From: Dryocosmus kuriphilus
Taxonomy: Eukaryota > Arthropoda > Insecta > Hymenoptera > Cynipidae
Assembly: GCA_038277395.1 (NCBI GenBank)
Contig: CM076190.1
Span: 236,684,618 to 236,748,617, forward strand
Length of the DNA stretch: 64,000 bases
Reading direction: 5' to 3'
Shown: in pieces, positions 1 through 10,837 of the stretch
Layout: each line of letters opens with the position of its first letter
How positions within the stretch are numbered: the first letter of the stretch is position 1
Translations under genes and position numbers: made by a program
The notes under the pieces: model-generated
Databases searched by the model: none
Told to the model about the DNA's origin: nothing
What the model saw: the letters and a program-made list of their open reading frames with translations, nothing else

Positions 1-1938
1 AATGGAATTAAGAAGTATACTCAATTTATTTAACAGTAAGGTTCACAGAGGAGATCATGCCAATTCGTATCGATTTCTGGCATCGACTGACTAAACGGCT
101 ACATCATCTCCTAGCAGTTAATTCTACTATTGGAAATAATAAACTGGCTTTTAAGCTGATAAAAAATCAGCTAACAAAAATATTATCTAATGTTTGCAAT
201 TATTTTAAGTGGCTTATTTCTGTTTCTAGCTGACTGAAATTGTAAAAATGAGTGCAAATGATGTACGAATTTATTAGTATCTCCCGAGTAATGTAAAAAT
301 TTTGCATCCTTATATTCAGAGGAATAGGCAGTTTCAGCATAATCTTCATCATCACCAGAATCTTCATTATTATTATCATCAGCATCAGCATCATTATTGA
401 TTGTCATGGATGGTGAATTATCATGTTGATCAAATTCTTCCTTTTCATCTTCATCTTCGTCTTCTGATTCTATTTTTCACTTCTTCGCTTGTGACTCCAA
501 TTACCTCCATTCACTGTGCATGAGCACAAAATCTTCTGAAACTTCGAGAAAACCAGAGTTGTAAGGTATATACCAGTTCTTTTCTGTAGATATCAGCTGA
601 AATAATGACAGTCAAATTTAGATGTTAATAACTTCTTTTATCTTTTTTACTTCTTTGCACCATCTATCATTGAGAATAGAACTAATGATTAAAAATTCGA
701 ATGTTGATTATACATCTAAAGATTAACTTAAGTAATGATTAACTAATGCTTAACATGTGTATCACAAGCATTTCCCACATATCCATTAGGATTTAAAATG
801 GCGGTTCATAATAATTTACGTCCAGATTTATTACATAACGCCATATACATTGAAAGATTGCGATTGCGCAGGCGCAAAGTTATTGTCACATGAAACATAA
901 ACTCTCGTCTTAAACAAATAACCGGTCGCCATATTTTATTACGTAGATGGTGTGAGTATAGCTGTAATAATTCGGCAACACAGTCGGTAGAACGGGAGAT
1001 TTGTCATACCATTTTTCCCTCTTCTAACGTTTTATTGTTATTAATATTTTTATTATTACCAATTTTTGTTATTATTGCATTGTATTATAATTGACGGTTA
1101 CTTTTGTCTCATAAACTGCATTTCTGAAGTTTCGTGCTATTCACTCAGTTCACGATGGCTTAACTTTAATGGCTTAACTTAACTAAATTTATATTGAATA
1201 ATAACGAAGGATCTAAAATATCATGTTTTTTCTTGAAACAATGAAGCTACAGATTTTTCATCACAAATTAAACAAATTCAAATAAATATATAATTTAACT
1301 GTTATAAATTTTATTATTCACTGGTATGTTTAACCATATCCAATAATTTCCAGAGATTTCTTATACCAAATTTTACAACCCAAAATCTTCTAGTTTCGGA
1401 AATTCACCTTTTGAATTATTATATTTAATACATTATACAAAAGTAGCCGATTTAGGCTTATTCAATATTTTAAAGGATCAAAGGAAAATTACGGAAATAA
1501 ATTATAGAATAGAAATTATTGGAGCATAAAAAATGGAGAACGTAAATTAATCTTGATTATTCTGAATGTGACAACTAGTATTTATTTCATCCAAGGACAA
1601 AAACTACAAGCTATTGGCAACTTATACGATAATGGTTTCATTGAAACTTATTAATTAATAAGTAAAATATTTTCCAACTGAACTTCTGAAAACGCGATGC
1701 CTCGAATTGCTTTGAAGCTTGGTATGCTTATGTAATTTGAATCGCTGATTACGAATATGATCATCAAAATTTGGGCAAATGATATCTTTAAGGTTAAAAA
1801 TGCACAAAGCTATAAACTTTCATGTACTTTTTTTGAGTTAATTTCAGTAGTTACATAAAATTGACAATAAATCTCATATGAAAAATGTACAATTTGGAAT
1901 AATATACATTTTGTATTCACCGCATTTTTTCTCCACTA
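1..1938. other. AT-rich intergenic sequence, no convincing gene
   Basis: Apart from the acidic open frame listed separately, I see no repeat family, transposon terminus or splice-flanked exon here. The stretch is AT-rich with many stops in all frames. Confidence 0.5.
183..476 (-). CDS. short acidic open frame, possible exon remnant
   Basis: A minus-strand frame stays open for about 97 codons, from an upstream TGA near 477 to a stop at 183. The first half is a run of Asp/Glu/Asn residues (EDEDEDEKEEFD, then NNDADADDNNNEDSGDDED), followed by a less biased stretch ending in NRNKPLKIIANIR. I do not recognise a family. The acidic half comes from GAT/GAA/TCA-rich simple sequence, which stays open by composition, so this could be chance. 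It could also be an acidic linker exon of a nuclear protein or transposase. No clear splice sites or promoter define it. Confidence 0.15.
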   Translation of the reverse strand, partial: KIESEDEDEDEKEEFDQHDNSPSMTINNDADADDNNNEDSGDDEDYAETAYSSEYKDAKFLHYSGDTNKFVHHLHSFLQFQSARNRNKPLKIIANIR

Positions 1939-1984
1939 ATGAAAGATTTCGAGGAAATGGACGATGAATATGGGTTAGTCTATG

Positions 1985-2245
1985 TTGGGTTAGAAGAAAC
2001 CCCTATAAATGAACACAAAGATACTCTCAGTCACACCCCTACACCTTTCCAGCGTTTTGAACGGGGGCACCCATGTGACTGGTTACAAAAAGACTTTCAG
2101 TCACACCTGTACCTCTTTCCAGTGTTTTTCGGTGGGTGGGAAGGCACCCCTGTGAATAGTTACATAAATAACTTCAGTCACACCCCTAACTCTTTCGAAT
2201 GTTTTGCGGGGAGCGCGAAGGCATTTCTGTGACTGGGCACAGAAA
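1985..2245. repeat. three tandem 70-77 bp hairpin-forming units
   Basis: TCAGTCACACC recurs at 2027, 2097 and 2174, so the unit is 70-77 bp. Units one and three also carry TGTGACTGG near their right edge (the middle unit has TGTGAATAG), so CAGTCACA and TGTGACTG can pair across the unit. A more degraded unit seems to precede the first. The plus-strand frame through it is a by-product of the repeat and is not called as a gene. Confidence 0.7.
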
Positions 2246-2738
2246 TATATGATATATACACGCCATATACGCACAATATAATTGTCGTCCATTTTCTCTA
2301 AAAGCTTCAGTCTTAGAGCAAAAATCTTTTCAACAAAATATATGTATTTTTTCCAATGTCTACAATTCGTATTTGAGGATTTTTTGTGAATTTTATGCAT
2401 TTACTGAAATAAACGCCAAAAACATCTCTTTAGTTTTTTCAAGATATGTTCTGGAGCGACAATTTTTATGGCCATATTCGTAATCAGCGAGTCAAATTAC
2501 ATAACTATACCAAGTTTCAGATCAATCCAAGATGTCACGTTTTCGGAAGTCTATCCCATATTTCAAATTAATTTTTAGATATTTTGGTTATATGATATAT
2601 AGGAACAGTTTAATACAATTTTTAATGCAGATTTTTTAAGCTTTCTTTTGACAACTTCCACGTGGTGCAGCTTGAAAACTACTTCACTGAATTTTGAATG
2701 AAAAAATTTTTATTATAAAAATAAAATTATATAATATG

Positions 2739-4024
2739 CGAGGTGTGATCAAAAAGTACGGTGACTTTTTGAGTTTCGCGGGATGCGTTCAGTCGATATT
2801 CGTTTCCTTTTCTTCTTATATTGGTACACTCGTCTCAAACATATGCGTACAGTTTTAGATATATAGCATTCTTTGTTTTTTTGTGAGAGGCATAAAGGTT
2901 AGAAGTGCTTTGCTTGCTCGGTGATTTACTGCTGTCGAAAAAAATGGATCAAAGAATTTGCGTCCAATTTTGTGTAAAAAATGGAAATAAGTGCTCCAAA
3001 ACACTTGGAATGTTGACAGCGGCATACGGTGAGTTCACTCTGAGTAAAAAAGTGTTTATAAGCGGTACTAGCTCCTTCGGAAAGGCCGAGAAGGTGTTAA
3101 TGACGAAGCTCGACCTGGACGTCCCAGCACTTCAACAACTGATGAAAACGTTGAAGAAGTGAAGAAAATAGTGTTGGCGAGTCGTCGAATTACAGCTAGA
3201 GAAGTTGCTGATGATGTCGGCATCTCGTTTGGCTCGTGACAAGCAATTTTGGTGCATATTTTGGGCATGAGACGTGTGCCAGCGAAGTTTTTTCCGAAAT
3301 TACTAAATTTTGACCAAAAGAACCGTCACGCGAGCATCGCTCAGGAGCTGTTGAATGACGTCAACGGCGACCCAGACTTGCTCAAAAGGATCATAACAGG
3401 TGATGAAACATGGGTATATGTTTATGACGTCGAAACTAAGGCTCAATCGTCCCAGTGAAAGCATTCTGGATCACCAAGACCAAAAAAAGCACGCCAAGTT
3501 CAATCAAATGTCAAGATTTTGCTTACCGTTTTCTTCGATTATCATGGCGTAGTGCACCAGAAGTATTACCTTGAAGTTATGTGCTGTTTGCGTGAAGCAA
3601 TACGAAAGAAACGTCCAGAATTGTGGAAAAACCCGTCATGGTTATTGCACCACGATAATGCGCCAGCTCACACGTCATTGCTTGTTCGTAATTTTTTGGC
3701 CAATAACAACACCTTAATCATGCCTCAGCCATCGTATTCACCAGATTTAGCTCCCTGCGACTTTTTCCTGTTTCCAAAACTGAAAAGAACCACGAAAGGG
3801 CGGCGTTTTGCGACGATTGAGGAGATAAAGGCCGCATCGCTGGAAGACCTGAAGGCTATACCAAAAAGTGCTTATCAGAATGATTTGAGGATTGGGAAAA
3901 GCGCTGGCACAAATGCATTGTATCCGAGGGGGATTACTTTGAAGGGGACAAGATCAATATTGGTGAATAAATAAATATCTTTTGATAAAAATAAAAAGTC
4001 ACCTTACTTTTTGATCACACCTCG
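2739..4024 (+). mobile_element. mariner transposon, copy 1 of a family seen again at 47.2 kb
   Basis: The element is 1,286 bp, the usual mariner length. The left end reads CGAGGTGTGATCAAAAAGTA and the right end is its near-perfect inverse complement, giving inverted repeats of about 28 bp. The expected TA duplication has decayed (TG on the left, TC on the right). It encloses a broken DD34D transposase. A second copy of the same family lies at 47216-48533. Identification is from termini plus the transposase motifs. Confidence 0.92.
2944..3974 (+). pseudogene. mariner transposase, frameshifted with nonsense codons
   Basis: This would encode a cut-and-paste DD34D transposase. The ATG at 2944 begins MDQRICVQF, typical of the N-terminal helix-turn-helix domain. 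The frame then shifts between about 3060 and 3105, where the second helix-turn-helix (REVADDVGISFGS) continues. A TGA near 3238 replaces a residue in GSCQ, and another TGA near 3458 falls at the position where the 47-kb copy has Trp (SSQW). About 15 codons present in that copy (around EEFLSQGLMVNKKY) are deleted here near 3550. All three catalytic Asp positions remain readable: TGDETW, HHDNAPAH and SPDLAPCDFF. The protein cannot be made from this copy. It is a dead element, not a host gene. Confidence 0.9.
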
Positions 4025-4076
4025 TCTACTAAATATCAGTAAAGTTGGCTAAACATCAATAAAAAATGACTACTTA

Positions 4077-4126
4077 TATGGTTTCTACTAATAATATTGT
4101 ATTATAGTATTAATATTAGAAACCAT
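4077..4126. repeat. 50-bp near-perfect inverted repeat
   Basis: TATGGTTTCTA at the left and TAGAAACCATA at the right are perfect inverse complements, and AT-rich arms continue the pairing inwards with few mismatches. It starts about 50 bp outside the mariner right end. It could be a tiny foldback element or a chance AT-rich cruciform. A short open frame (4097-4306) overlaps it and resembles nothing I know. Confidence 0.6.
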
Positions 4127-4429
4127 AGAATTCATCACGATCTTAAGTTGGGGGTAGGCGCGGGAAACTCGCGTGGTTATGGATCCCTTCGTATATATGC
4201 AACTGTTTTTGAACAGTATTTGCTAGAAACAGGAGGCCTTCTTACTGAAGAGGAGAGGGAGGAGCATGGGTCGACTCTTGAAACAGCGGCGCGGCGGCGG
4301 CGTTGAGATCACATCTTTAAGGGGGAAGGTTATTTCAAGGGGGGGTCACGTGGTCGAGGAGGAGTCGCTTCCCACACTTCCCTCTTTAACCATCTGGTAA
4401 TAAAAAGGGAGGTGTAAGAAGTGGAAAGG

Positions 4430-4735
4430 GGGTCAAAAGAAAAAACTGTTGTAACAAAATGGCATAAGTTTGGGAAAGAATGTCATAAGGTTGATGAAAG
4501 GGGGCATAAGGTTGGAAAATCCGCGGGAGGGAAGGGTTCGCGAAAAGGTTTGGAAGGCCTTGCAGGAGGCTTTTAGTGGACTCATCGAAGGCTGTAGAAA
4601 GACTCACGGGAGGATCTCTGAGGCCTCGTAAAAGGCTCTGTGAGGCCTAGTAGCATCCTCTGGAAGGACTCGCGGAAAGCTCTAGGAAGCCTCATAGGAC
4701 ACTTTGGGAGGACTCGCTATGAAACCCTAAAATTA
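4430..4735. repeat. degenerate GC-rich repeat just before exon A
   Basis: Words such as GGAAGG, GAGGCCT and GGACTCGCGG recur at roughly 20-25 bp spacing through this stretch, much richer in G than its surroundings. Units are too diverged to give an exact period. It ends just upstream of the acceptor of the candidate exon at 4766. Confidence 0.45.
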
Positions 4736-4765
4736 TTTCATAACTGCTTTCACTTTTTGTTGCAG

Positions 4766-5397
4766 AGTTGACTTCACAGTTCGATTGTTACCCCAATGTC
4801 GTTCGAATTCCTTGGAACGGACATTTGGATTCTCCTGGCGTACCTGATTCACCTGCCAGGCCTTCTCATGTCGCACCTGATTCTCCTGACAGGCCTTCTC
4901 CTGGCGTACCTGATTCACCTGCGACTTCTTCTCCTGACGTGCCTCATTCACCTAACAGGCTTTCTCCTGGCGTACCGCATTCACCTGCCGGGCCTTCTCC
5001 TACTGTCTCTGAATTTGATGCACTTATTCGGCTTATTCCCAAAAGGAATCATAATCTGATATTCCATTTTCGAAGATACACATTTCCTGCCGATACGCCA
5101 CTTAATGTGCAAGTAAAGCCTAAGCTGTTTGAATCTATTTCAACCCAGGAAAAAACTGTACTGTCAACATCCGAGGGGGAAGTTTTCGCAATATTGGAGA
5201 GTGAAGATATTCTTGGTGGAATATATATATATTCATATAAGAACTGCAATCAAAGCAGGGCGAAACTAAACATGATCAGCGGCAACATCACTCTTTTGAA
5301 CAGAGATGAAATCAAAGAAGTTCCAGTAGGCCACCGCCGCCCAGTGTCAACAAATTTTATAGAAAGACACGTAGACAGTAGTCATGCGCAATCTTGA
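4766..5397 (+). CDS. candidate terminal exon A: Ser/Pro-rich repeats plus a unique C-terminal region
   Basis: A pyrimidine tract ending TTTTTGTTGCAG (to 4765) is followed by a frame open for 210 codons to a TGA at 5397. Two bases precede the first full codon, so the upstream intron would be phase 1. The first part has about six degenerate 10-residue repeats of the type SPGVPDSPARPS, coded by a 30-bp minisatellite. The remainder is unbiased, predicted strand-rich sequence (for example VFAILESEDILGGIYIYSY) with one Cys. I do not recognise the family. The length, the acceptor and the switch from repeat to normal composition argue for a real last exon. No polyadenylation signal is obvious nearby. 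Any first exon would lie upstream of the window or be unrecognised. It resembles exons B and C in having a Ser/Pro-rich start. Confidence 0.45.
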
Positions 5398-5399
5398 TT

Positions 5400-6055
5400 C
5401 AGCTTAAAAGAATGTAATATATGAAATGTAAAACAAATTACATTCAGCCAAACAATTGAATTATCAACCAGGACAAAATTGTTTTCCAACCAAAGTTAAA
5501 TTTTTAACAAAACCGTTGAATTTCCCAAAAGAAGAATTTTATTTTTGTCTAAAAAAGACGAATTCTTAACCAACAATGTAATTGTTGAATTTTATAACAA
5601 AAAAATTTAAACATAGAATGTTTTCATCAAAAATGTTCCGCTCTTAAACAAGAAAATGAATTTTGAACCGAAAATAATTGAATTTTCGAAAAAGAATTAA
5701 CTTTCAACAAAAACATTTGAATTTTTCATAAAAAGGTTACATATTCAAACACAAAAATGATTTTTGAATCGAAATGTTATATTTTCAACAAAAGAAAATT
5801 TATTCTTAATGTGATAACTTAAATTTTGACAGTAGAAGACCAACTTTAAGAAAATGGTTGAATTGTTAACCAGCATAACAGGAAATTTTGGACAAAGAAT
5901 ATAAGAATTGAATTTTTGATAAGACAGTTGAAATTAAACCAAAAAAAGATTAATTTTCAACAAAAAATCGATTTTCGTCCAAACAATTGTTTTTCCGACC
6001 AAAAATCATTACTTTTCAACTAAATATGAATTTTTAACAAAATAGTTTATAAGAT
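5400..6055. repeat. degenerate satellite of the TTGAATTTTCAACAAAA type
   Basis: Variants of TTGAATTTT, TTTTCAACAAAAA and AACCAAAAA recur throughout, typically every 15-20 bp, with no stable period. The same repeat type returns at 7320-7560. No coding sequence is seen. Confidence 0.6.
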
Positions 6056-6548
6056 ACACTTTTACTTAAGGGTAGACGTAATATAGTGTATAAGAAATTG
6101 ACAAACGAGAGATGTCTGGCTCTCTTCAGATAAAGAAAAGGTCAGCCAAATTTTTAAACACACATTATACTTCCTTCCTTCGCACTCGAGAGGATGGAGG
6201 GAGACAGCATTTGCCGTAAGCAGAAAGAGGCTGGTGCACCACAAAATTAGTGAGCTGTCTCTCTCTGAAGCGACCAGGAAGGGATGCTCGTAGAGAAGAG
6301 TTGCCGGGAGTTCATGTCAGGTGGCATATACACTGGGCTCTTACAAGCAAGAAGGAGATCTCAGTCTATAAAGGCGGATCTGAATGGGCCTAGTTGGTTC
6401 CCAAGCTCTGGCTCGAGTAACTCTTCACTACCTAGCCTTGTAAGTGGACTGTGCAGAGGCGTCTCCCTGTGCTTCGCTACAACAACGCGAGCCCGGTAGT
6501 GTTTTTATTTTTCAGGTGGAAGGCGAGCCTGTCAAGTATAGGGAAAGT

Positions 6549-6696
6549 TAGGGATGGTCGATTTGAAAAAAAATAATCCATCTTATCAATCCAATTTTTT
6601 CCGATTAATCGAAAAGAAAAATATCGATCCTTTAACAGATTTATCGAATGAAAAAGATCAATCTTCGCAGAATCGAATCGGGATCGCCCATCTCTA
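6549..6696. mobile_element. 148-bp hAT-type MITE
   Basis: The left end starts TAGGGATGGTCGAT and the inverse complement of the right end starts TAGAGATGGGCGAT. The flanks GGGAAAGT and GGAACAGT match at 6 of 8 bases, as expected for a decayed 8-bp hAT target duplication. The interior is made of ATCGAT-like words and codes for nothing. The flanking 6060-6548 and 6850-7260 hold no gene I can support. Confidence 0.7.
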
Positions 6697-6705
6697 GGAA
6701 CAGTC

Positions 6706-6850
6706 TAACTGGTAGCTGGTACACGACGTCCCCAGTGTCTCCGCATCGAGGTAACATTGAGGAGCAAGCTTAGTGTTGAATATCTCTCATGTAACCTATT
6801 GGTGGCTGGCACACGGCGTCTCCCGTGTCTCCACATCGATACAGATCTCT
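6706..6850. repeat. two tandem units of about 91 bp
   Basis: The phrase CTGGTACACGACGTCCCCAG followed by TGTCTCCGCATCG at about 6715 recurs near 6806 with a few changes (GGCACACGGCGTCTCCCGTG). The spacing is 91 bp. Function unknown. Confidence 0.55.
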
Positions 6851-7264
6851 GGAGGGTGTTTAAAAGCTCGTCTGGTCTTTAGGATTTTGCGACCTTCTGG
6901 CCTTAGTTTCTCCAACTCTAATTCCCTACAGAAACACAAGAGATCTCCGAGAATCAACCTCTCTTCTCGGTTTTAGATAGGACGATTAGAGCATCTTGAG
7001 GAATAAAACATCGAGCATTTATTATTATATAAAATACGGCGTTTCATAAAAGAAGTTGTATCACGATTCCTTTCTTGTATAAATAATTATTACGGAATAA
7101 GCCATCGATGGTTCACTATTTCTTAAAAATAATGTTATAAAACTCTGACGGCATTCTGAATAATTTTAAAATTAAGCCTAATCTTTTAGTCCTTTATTCT
7201 CGTGAAATAGTAGATTCATATATCATGTTTAAATAAAAAGAAGAGAAAAGTGACACCTTATAAG

Positions 7265-7316
7265 TTGAATTTAATTTAATTTAATTTAATTTAATTTAAT
7301 TTGATTTAATTTAATT
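7265..7316. repeat. (AATTT)n microsatellite
   Basis: About ten copies of the pentanucleotide TTTAA/AATTT in a row with one substitution. Confidence 0.9.
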
Positions 7317-7319
7317 CTA

Positions 7320-7560
7320 TAACAAAAATGTTATAGTTGACTTTTTAGGGAAAAAAATTACTTTTAGAACAAAATGAGTTCAATTATCATCCCGAGAAAA
7401 GGAATTTTTCATAAAACAGGTGAAATTAAACCCAAGAAAGATGAATTATCAACAAAAAAATTTGTTTTCTGTCAAACTATTGAATTTTCAACCAACAGTC
7501 ATGATTTCAATTATTAATGACTAATTATTAGTTAATTAATTATTTCAATTTTCAGCCAAG
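7320..7560. repeat. second block of the TTTTCAACAAAA satellite
   Basis: It has the same degenerate vocabulary as 5400-6055 (GAATTTTCAACC, AACAAAAAAA). It abuts the 3' broken end of the minus-strand LINE, so the LINE fragment is bounded by satellite. Confidence 0.5.
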
Positions 7561-7843
7561 AAAAATGCATTCTCAACCAGAAATGTAATATGTAGTTGAG
7601 CGGGTATAATGGAATTGTAAGCTTTTTTGAAATCGATAAATAGCTGATGTATTGCTTCATTAAACTCCCATTCCTTTTCTAACAGTTGTCTAAATTGTAA
7701 ACATTTGATCGCTCCTAGACCAATTTCGGCGGAACCAACACTGGTAATCCCCAATGATTTCCTCAGCAAAAGGGGTTAGTCTAATTATGTTTACACTGGA
7801 CAGGGTCTTATAACACGAAGGCGCAAGTGGAATTCCCCGATAA

Positions 7844-8509
7844 CACAGCCACATAAAAAAAAAAAAACCTTTCTTCCGGGTCTGGAGGTCAGACCATGTC
7901 TACTACATGTTTTTGGGGTCGCTGAATCCGAATCCGTGGTCTAAAAAACTCCGGCACGTCAGGGTTTTGGTTCTCAAAAAAACTGGTGAAATTTATTCAT
8001 CCGACTTACGTTTTTCTGCATCTAGGGCACCTCGTGGTGACGAAGGTTTATGGTTTGACCTGATTTTTGTTTAATATACGGCTATTTCAAACGTTGAAGC
8101 GCTATATAACATAGATTACGAGGCATTTGGAGGTTATGTTGAAACCCTAACATGCTGGGATTTTTAGACCTCGGATTCGGATTCAGTGACCCCAAAAACA
8201 TATAGTAAACATGGTCTGACTCCCGGACTCAAAAAAATTTTTAATGCGGTTTTTTGAGGTTATGTCGGAACTCTGACGTTCTGGGGTTTTTGGACTTTGG
8301 GTTCGGATTAACGGACCCCAAAAACATATAAGAAACATATTCTGACCCCCGGAGTCGGAAAAAAATTTTTGTTTATTTTTGAGGTTATGTCAGAACCCTA
8401 ACGTGTTGGGGTTTTTTGGACCTCGGATTCGGATTCAGCGAACACAGAAACATATAGTGAATATGTTCTGACGTCCAGAACCGAAAAAAGATTTTTTTGT
8501 GTGGCTGTG
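7844..8509. mobile_element. 666-bp non-autonomous DNA transposon with CACAGCCACA ends
   Basis: The ends are CACAGCCACA and its inverse complement, each followed inwards by a run of A. The flanks carry TAA on both sides (7841-7843 and 8510-8512). The paralogous LINE copy near 34811 preserves the uninterrupted site CCGATAATTGTTAG, which confirms the 3-bp duplication. Inside are three direct units of about 125 bp starting GAGGTTATGT (8131, 8251, 8381) and one inverted unit at the left. A 3-bp duplication fits PIF/Harbinger (TWA) or CACTA-type (CAC ends) elements. It has no coding capacity. Confidence 0.85.
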
Positions 8510-9170
8510 TAATTATTACAGCTCATTTTATCGCCTTTTATAAAATGGGTATAATAATACAGGTATTCCATTCCTCCGGGATGCGTTCTGTTCTCCAGAT
8601 TGCGCGTATTAATTTATCAAATTTGCCTTGCGAGGCAAGTGGCCCCATTTTTTATCAGTTCCGACGGTATGTCGTCGATGCAGGCGGCTTTGTTATTCTT
8701 CAACGGCGGCTTCATGTACGTTCAATAGCTTATCGAAATAATTTCTCCGTAAATTTAGTCTCTCTGTCGCATCGGCTACTAGGTTCCCATTTTCGCCCCA
8801 CATTACTTCCGTTCTACTTTGAAAGCTTTTCCTTATAAAATTGATTCCCCTGTACTACTAACGTGGATTATTTTGTATAGTATGAGTTTGTATTGCTAGC
8901 ATTTTAATCTTTTCCCTCTCCTTTTTGTTTTATATATAAAACCTATTTGTACTTTTACTAATCTTGAGAAACTCCTTACGTGTTTGGCTGCGCTTATTTT
9001 GTAAACTAATTAAATGGTCCTCTTTTTTTTTCAAACCATAGCTTGCATTCTTCGTCGAACCACAGGTTACCTTCTTTAAACCTATAGTACGTTTCGCGGC
9101 TGTCTTTATCGCCATTTTCATATTGCCCCACAGGGTTTCCATATCCTCCTCGTAATTATCACTGTCGTCT

Positions 9171-10200
9171 CTATTTTTGAAGAGCTTCAAAACTATTAGC
9201 AATCTCTACTTGATAATTCAATGTTTCTGTTGGTGTTTTAAACTTAACTATATTGAAACGGAGTGTTGGCTGTGGGCAGCTAGTTTTCTTACTTAAAGCT
9301 ACTCTAGATCTTAGTTTCACTATCACAAGAAAAATGTCTGAACTCAATTTCGCTCCCCTGTACAATCTTACATCGGGAATATTTGTATGACTTCTTCTGT
9401 CAATTAAAAGGTGATCAGTCTGATTATGAGTGATACCATCTGGTGATGTCCAGGTGGCCTTATGTATATTTTTATGCTTGAAATATATGCTTTTGACGCG
9501 TTTCTTTGAAGCTGCAAAGTTTATTACTCTAGTTCCATTATCATTACTGACGTCGTCCCAGCTTTTTGTCACGACTGTAGACTCATAAGTCAATTCTTTT
9601 CCAATTTTCGCGTTGAAATCTCCGAATATTATTTTTGCGTCAAGCGTCGAGAACATGTCAAAAAAATTTCAGTATCTTCGTCTTTGTTTGGTAGTGAGGT
9701 GCACGTTGATTAGCAACTGTTTGGAGAGATTACCCTTTAGTAAAATATACGATAACCAGTCGTTAATGAATTGCAAATCGATAAACGCTTGCGAAATTCA
9801 TTTACTAATAAGAAAACCGGTGCCCAGTGTGAGCCTTTTTAGCTCCACCATAATGAAAAGTGTAGTTATCCTTAGAAATTGATGCCTAATCCCCCGGCCA
9901 TCCGGTTTCTTGAAGTGTTATTATATCAGTATCGTATTTCTTTGCTATTTCAGTGAGTTCGCTAGATCCGCCAATATTTAGAACACGAACATTTAGAGTT
10001 CCCGGCTTTAGATATTTTATTGTAGTTGTTCGTTTTTGGAAGTTAGCCATGATAGTGTAAGGATTTCTGCACTTCAGGGATCCTGTTCCGATCGCAGGTG
10101 AGTGCACCGTCCCAGGATTGATAACCCCACACCTCACTAGTTCTAAGTATGGGAACTTTCCGTCTTTGACAAAGACCGTGTCAACTTGTTGTCAGACACA
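9171..10200 (-). pseudogene. AP-type endonuclease domain of RTE-like LINE, broken
   Basis: In a functional copy this domain nicks target DNA for target-primed reverse transcription. The minus-strand reading shows TLNVRVLNIGG, then DIITLQETGWPGD (catalytic Glu), then GDFNAKIGKE, then the TWTSPDGITHN and QTDHLLIDRRSH region. The final motif reads KLSSDIFLVIVK, where SDH would be expected, so the catalytic His appears replaced. At least one frame change and several stops lie between 9890 and 9660. The frame stays open 5' of 10137 to about 10200 without a convincing ATG. It is a relic. Confidence 0.75.
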
Positions 10201-10837
10201 TTACGGTTTCTCCCTCGTATCCTAACTTCCCCCTTCAAGGCAGTGCGCCACACTGGCATAAGTACCACGCTGATCCTGAGATTGCATGCAGGCAAAGTAG
10301 TGAACTGAAGTTTGAGTGAAAGGTGCATGTTTGGACAGTGATATTTGTCGTGAAAGTGTGTGGAGGAAGGGAAAAAGTGGTAGGGCTCAGGAGTGGAGGT
10401 GAAAAGATAAGGGTAGAACAAATAACTCGAAGCAGAGGAAGGGAATTAAAGGTTAAAAAGGGGGCCAAAAAAGGGATGTCATTTTGGAGGTTATGTTAGC
10501 TGGACGTAAAAGTTTTATTCGTACTAGGGAACTAGGTGCGCAGTGTAGGTCTGAGCTGGTAAGAGCGAGACCTATCTGGCCGGAGGGGATAATAATCAGG
10601 CGGGTGTATGAGCAAGGCGGTAAAACAGGGCTTGGGGGAAAGGAAGGAGTCGAAAGGGGAATTTGTGGTCCCGACTGGCAAACCGTTGGTGGTACATAAG
10701 GGAAGGGAAAGCAGTGTGTCAGGCAGCCGGCGCGCTGGGAAGTCGGACGCAGGTCCAATAAGAAATAGAACTCGGAATCTAGGGGACCAGGCGTCGCTAG
10801 TAGAAGCGTGGGGGAGGTCCAGAGAACGGAAAAGATA

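Larger units (their letters stand above)
7561..10262 (-). mobile_element. RTE-like LINE, copy 1 (minus strand), split by two later insertions
   Basis: Reading the minus strand gives, in order, an AP-type endonuclease (10200 to 9200), a linker, and the start of a reverse transcriptase ending at HQLFIDFKKAYNSI near 7620. The rest of the RT, including YADD, is absent. Frames change repeatedly and stops are common, so it is dead. It is interrupted at 7844-8509 by a MITE and at its 5' side by the plus-strand LINE 10278-15058, after which related 5' sequence may resume at 15059. Copies 2 (32.4-35.0 kb) and 3 (44.6-45.5 kb) supply its missing 3' half. The RTE-like label rests on family resemblance by eye; another AP-endonuclease LINE clade is possible. 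Confidence 0.75.

Noticed and set aside
4097..4306. 69-codon frame as a host gene
   Set aside because: No splice sites, promoter or family; its start overlaps an AT-rich hairpin.
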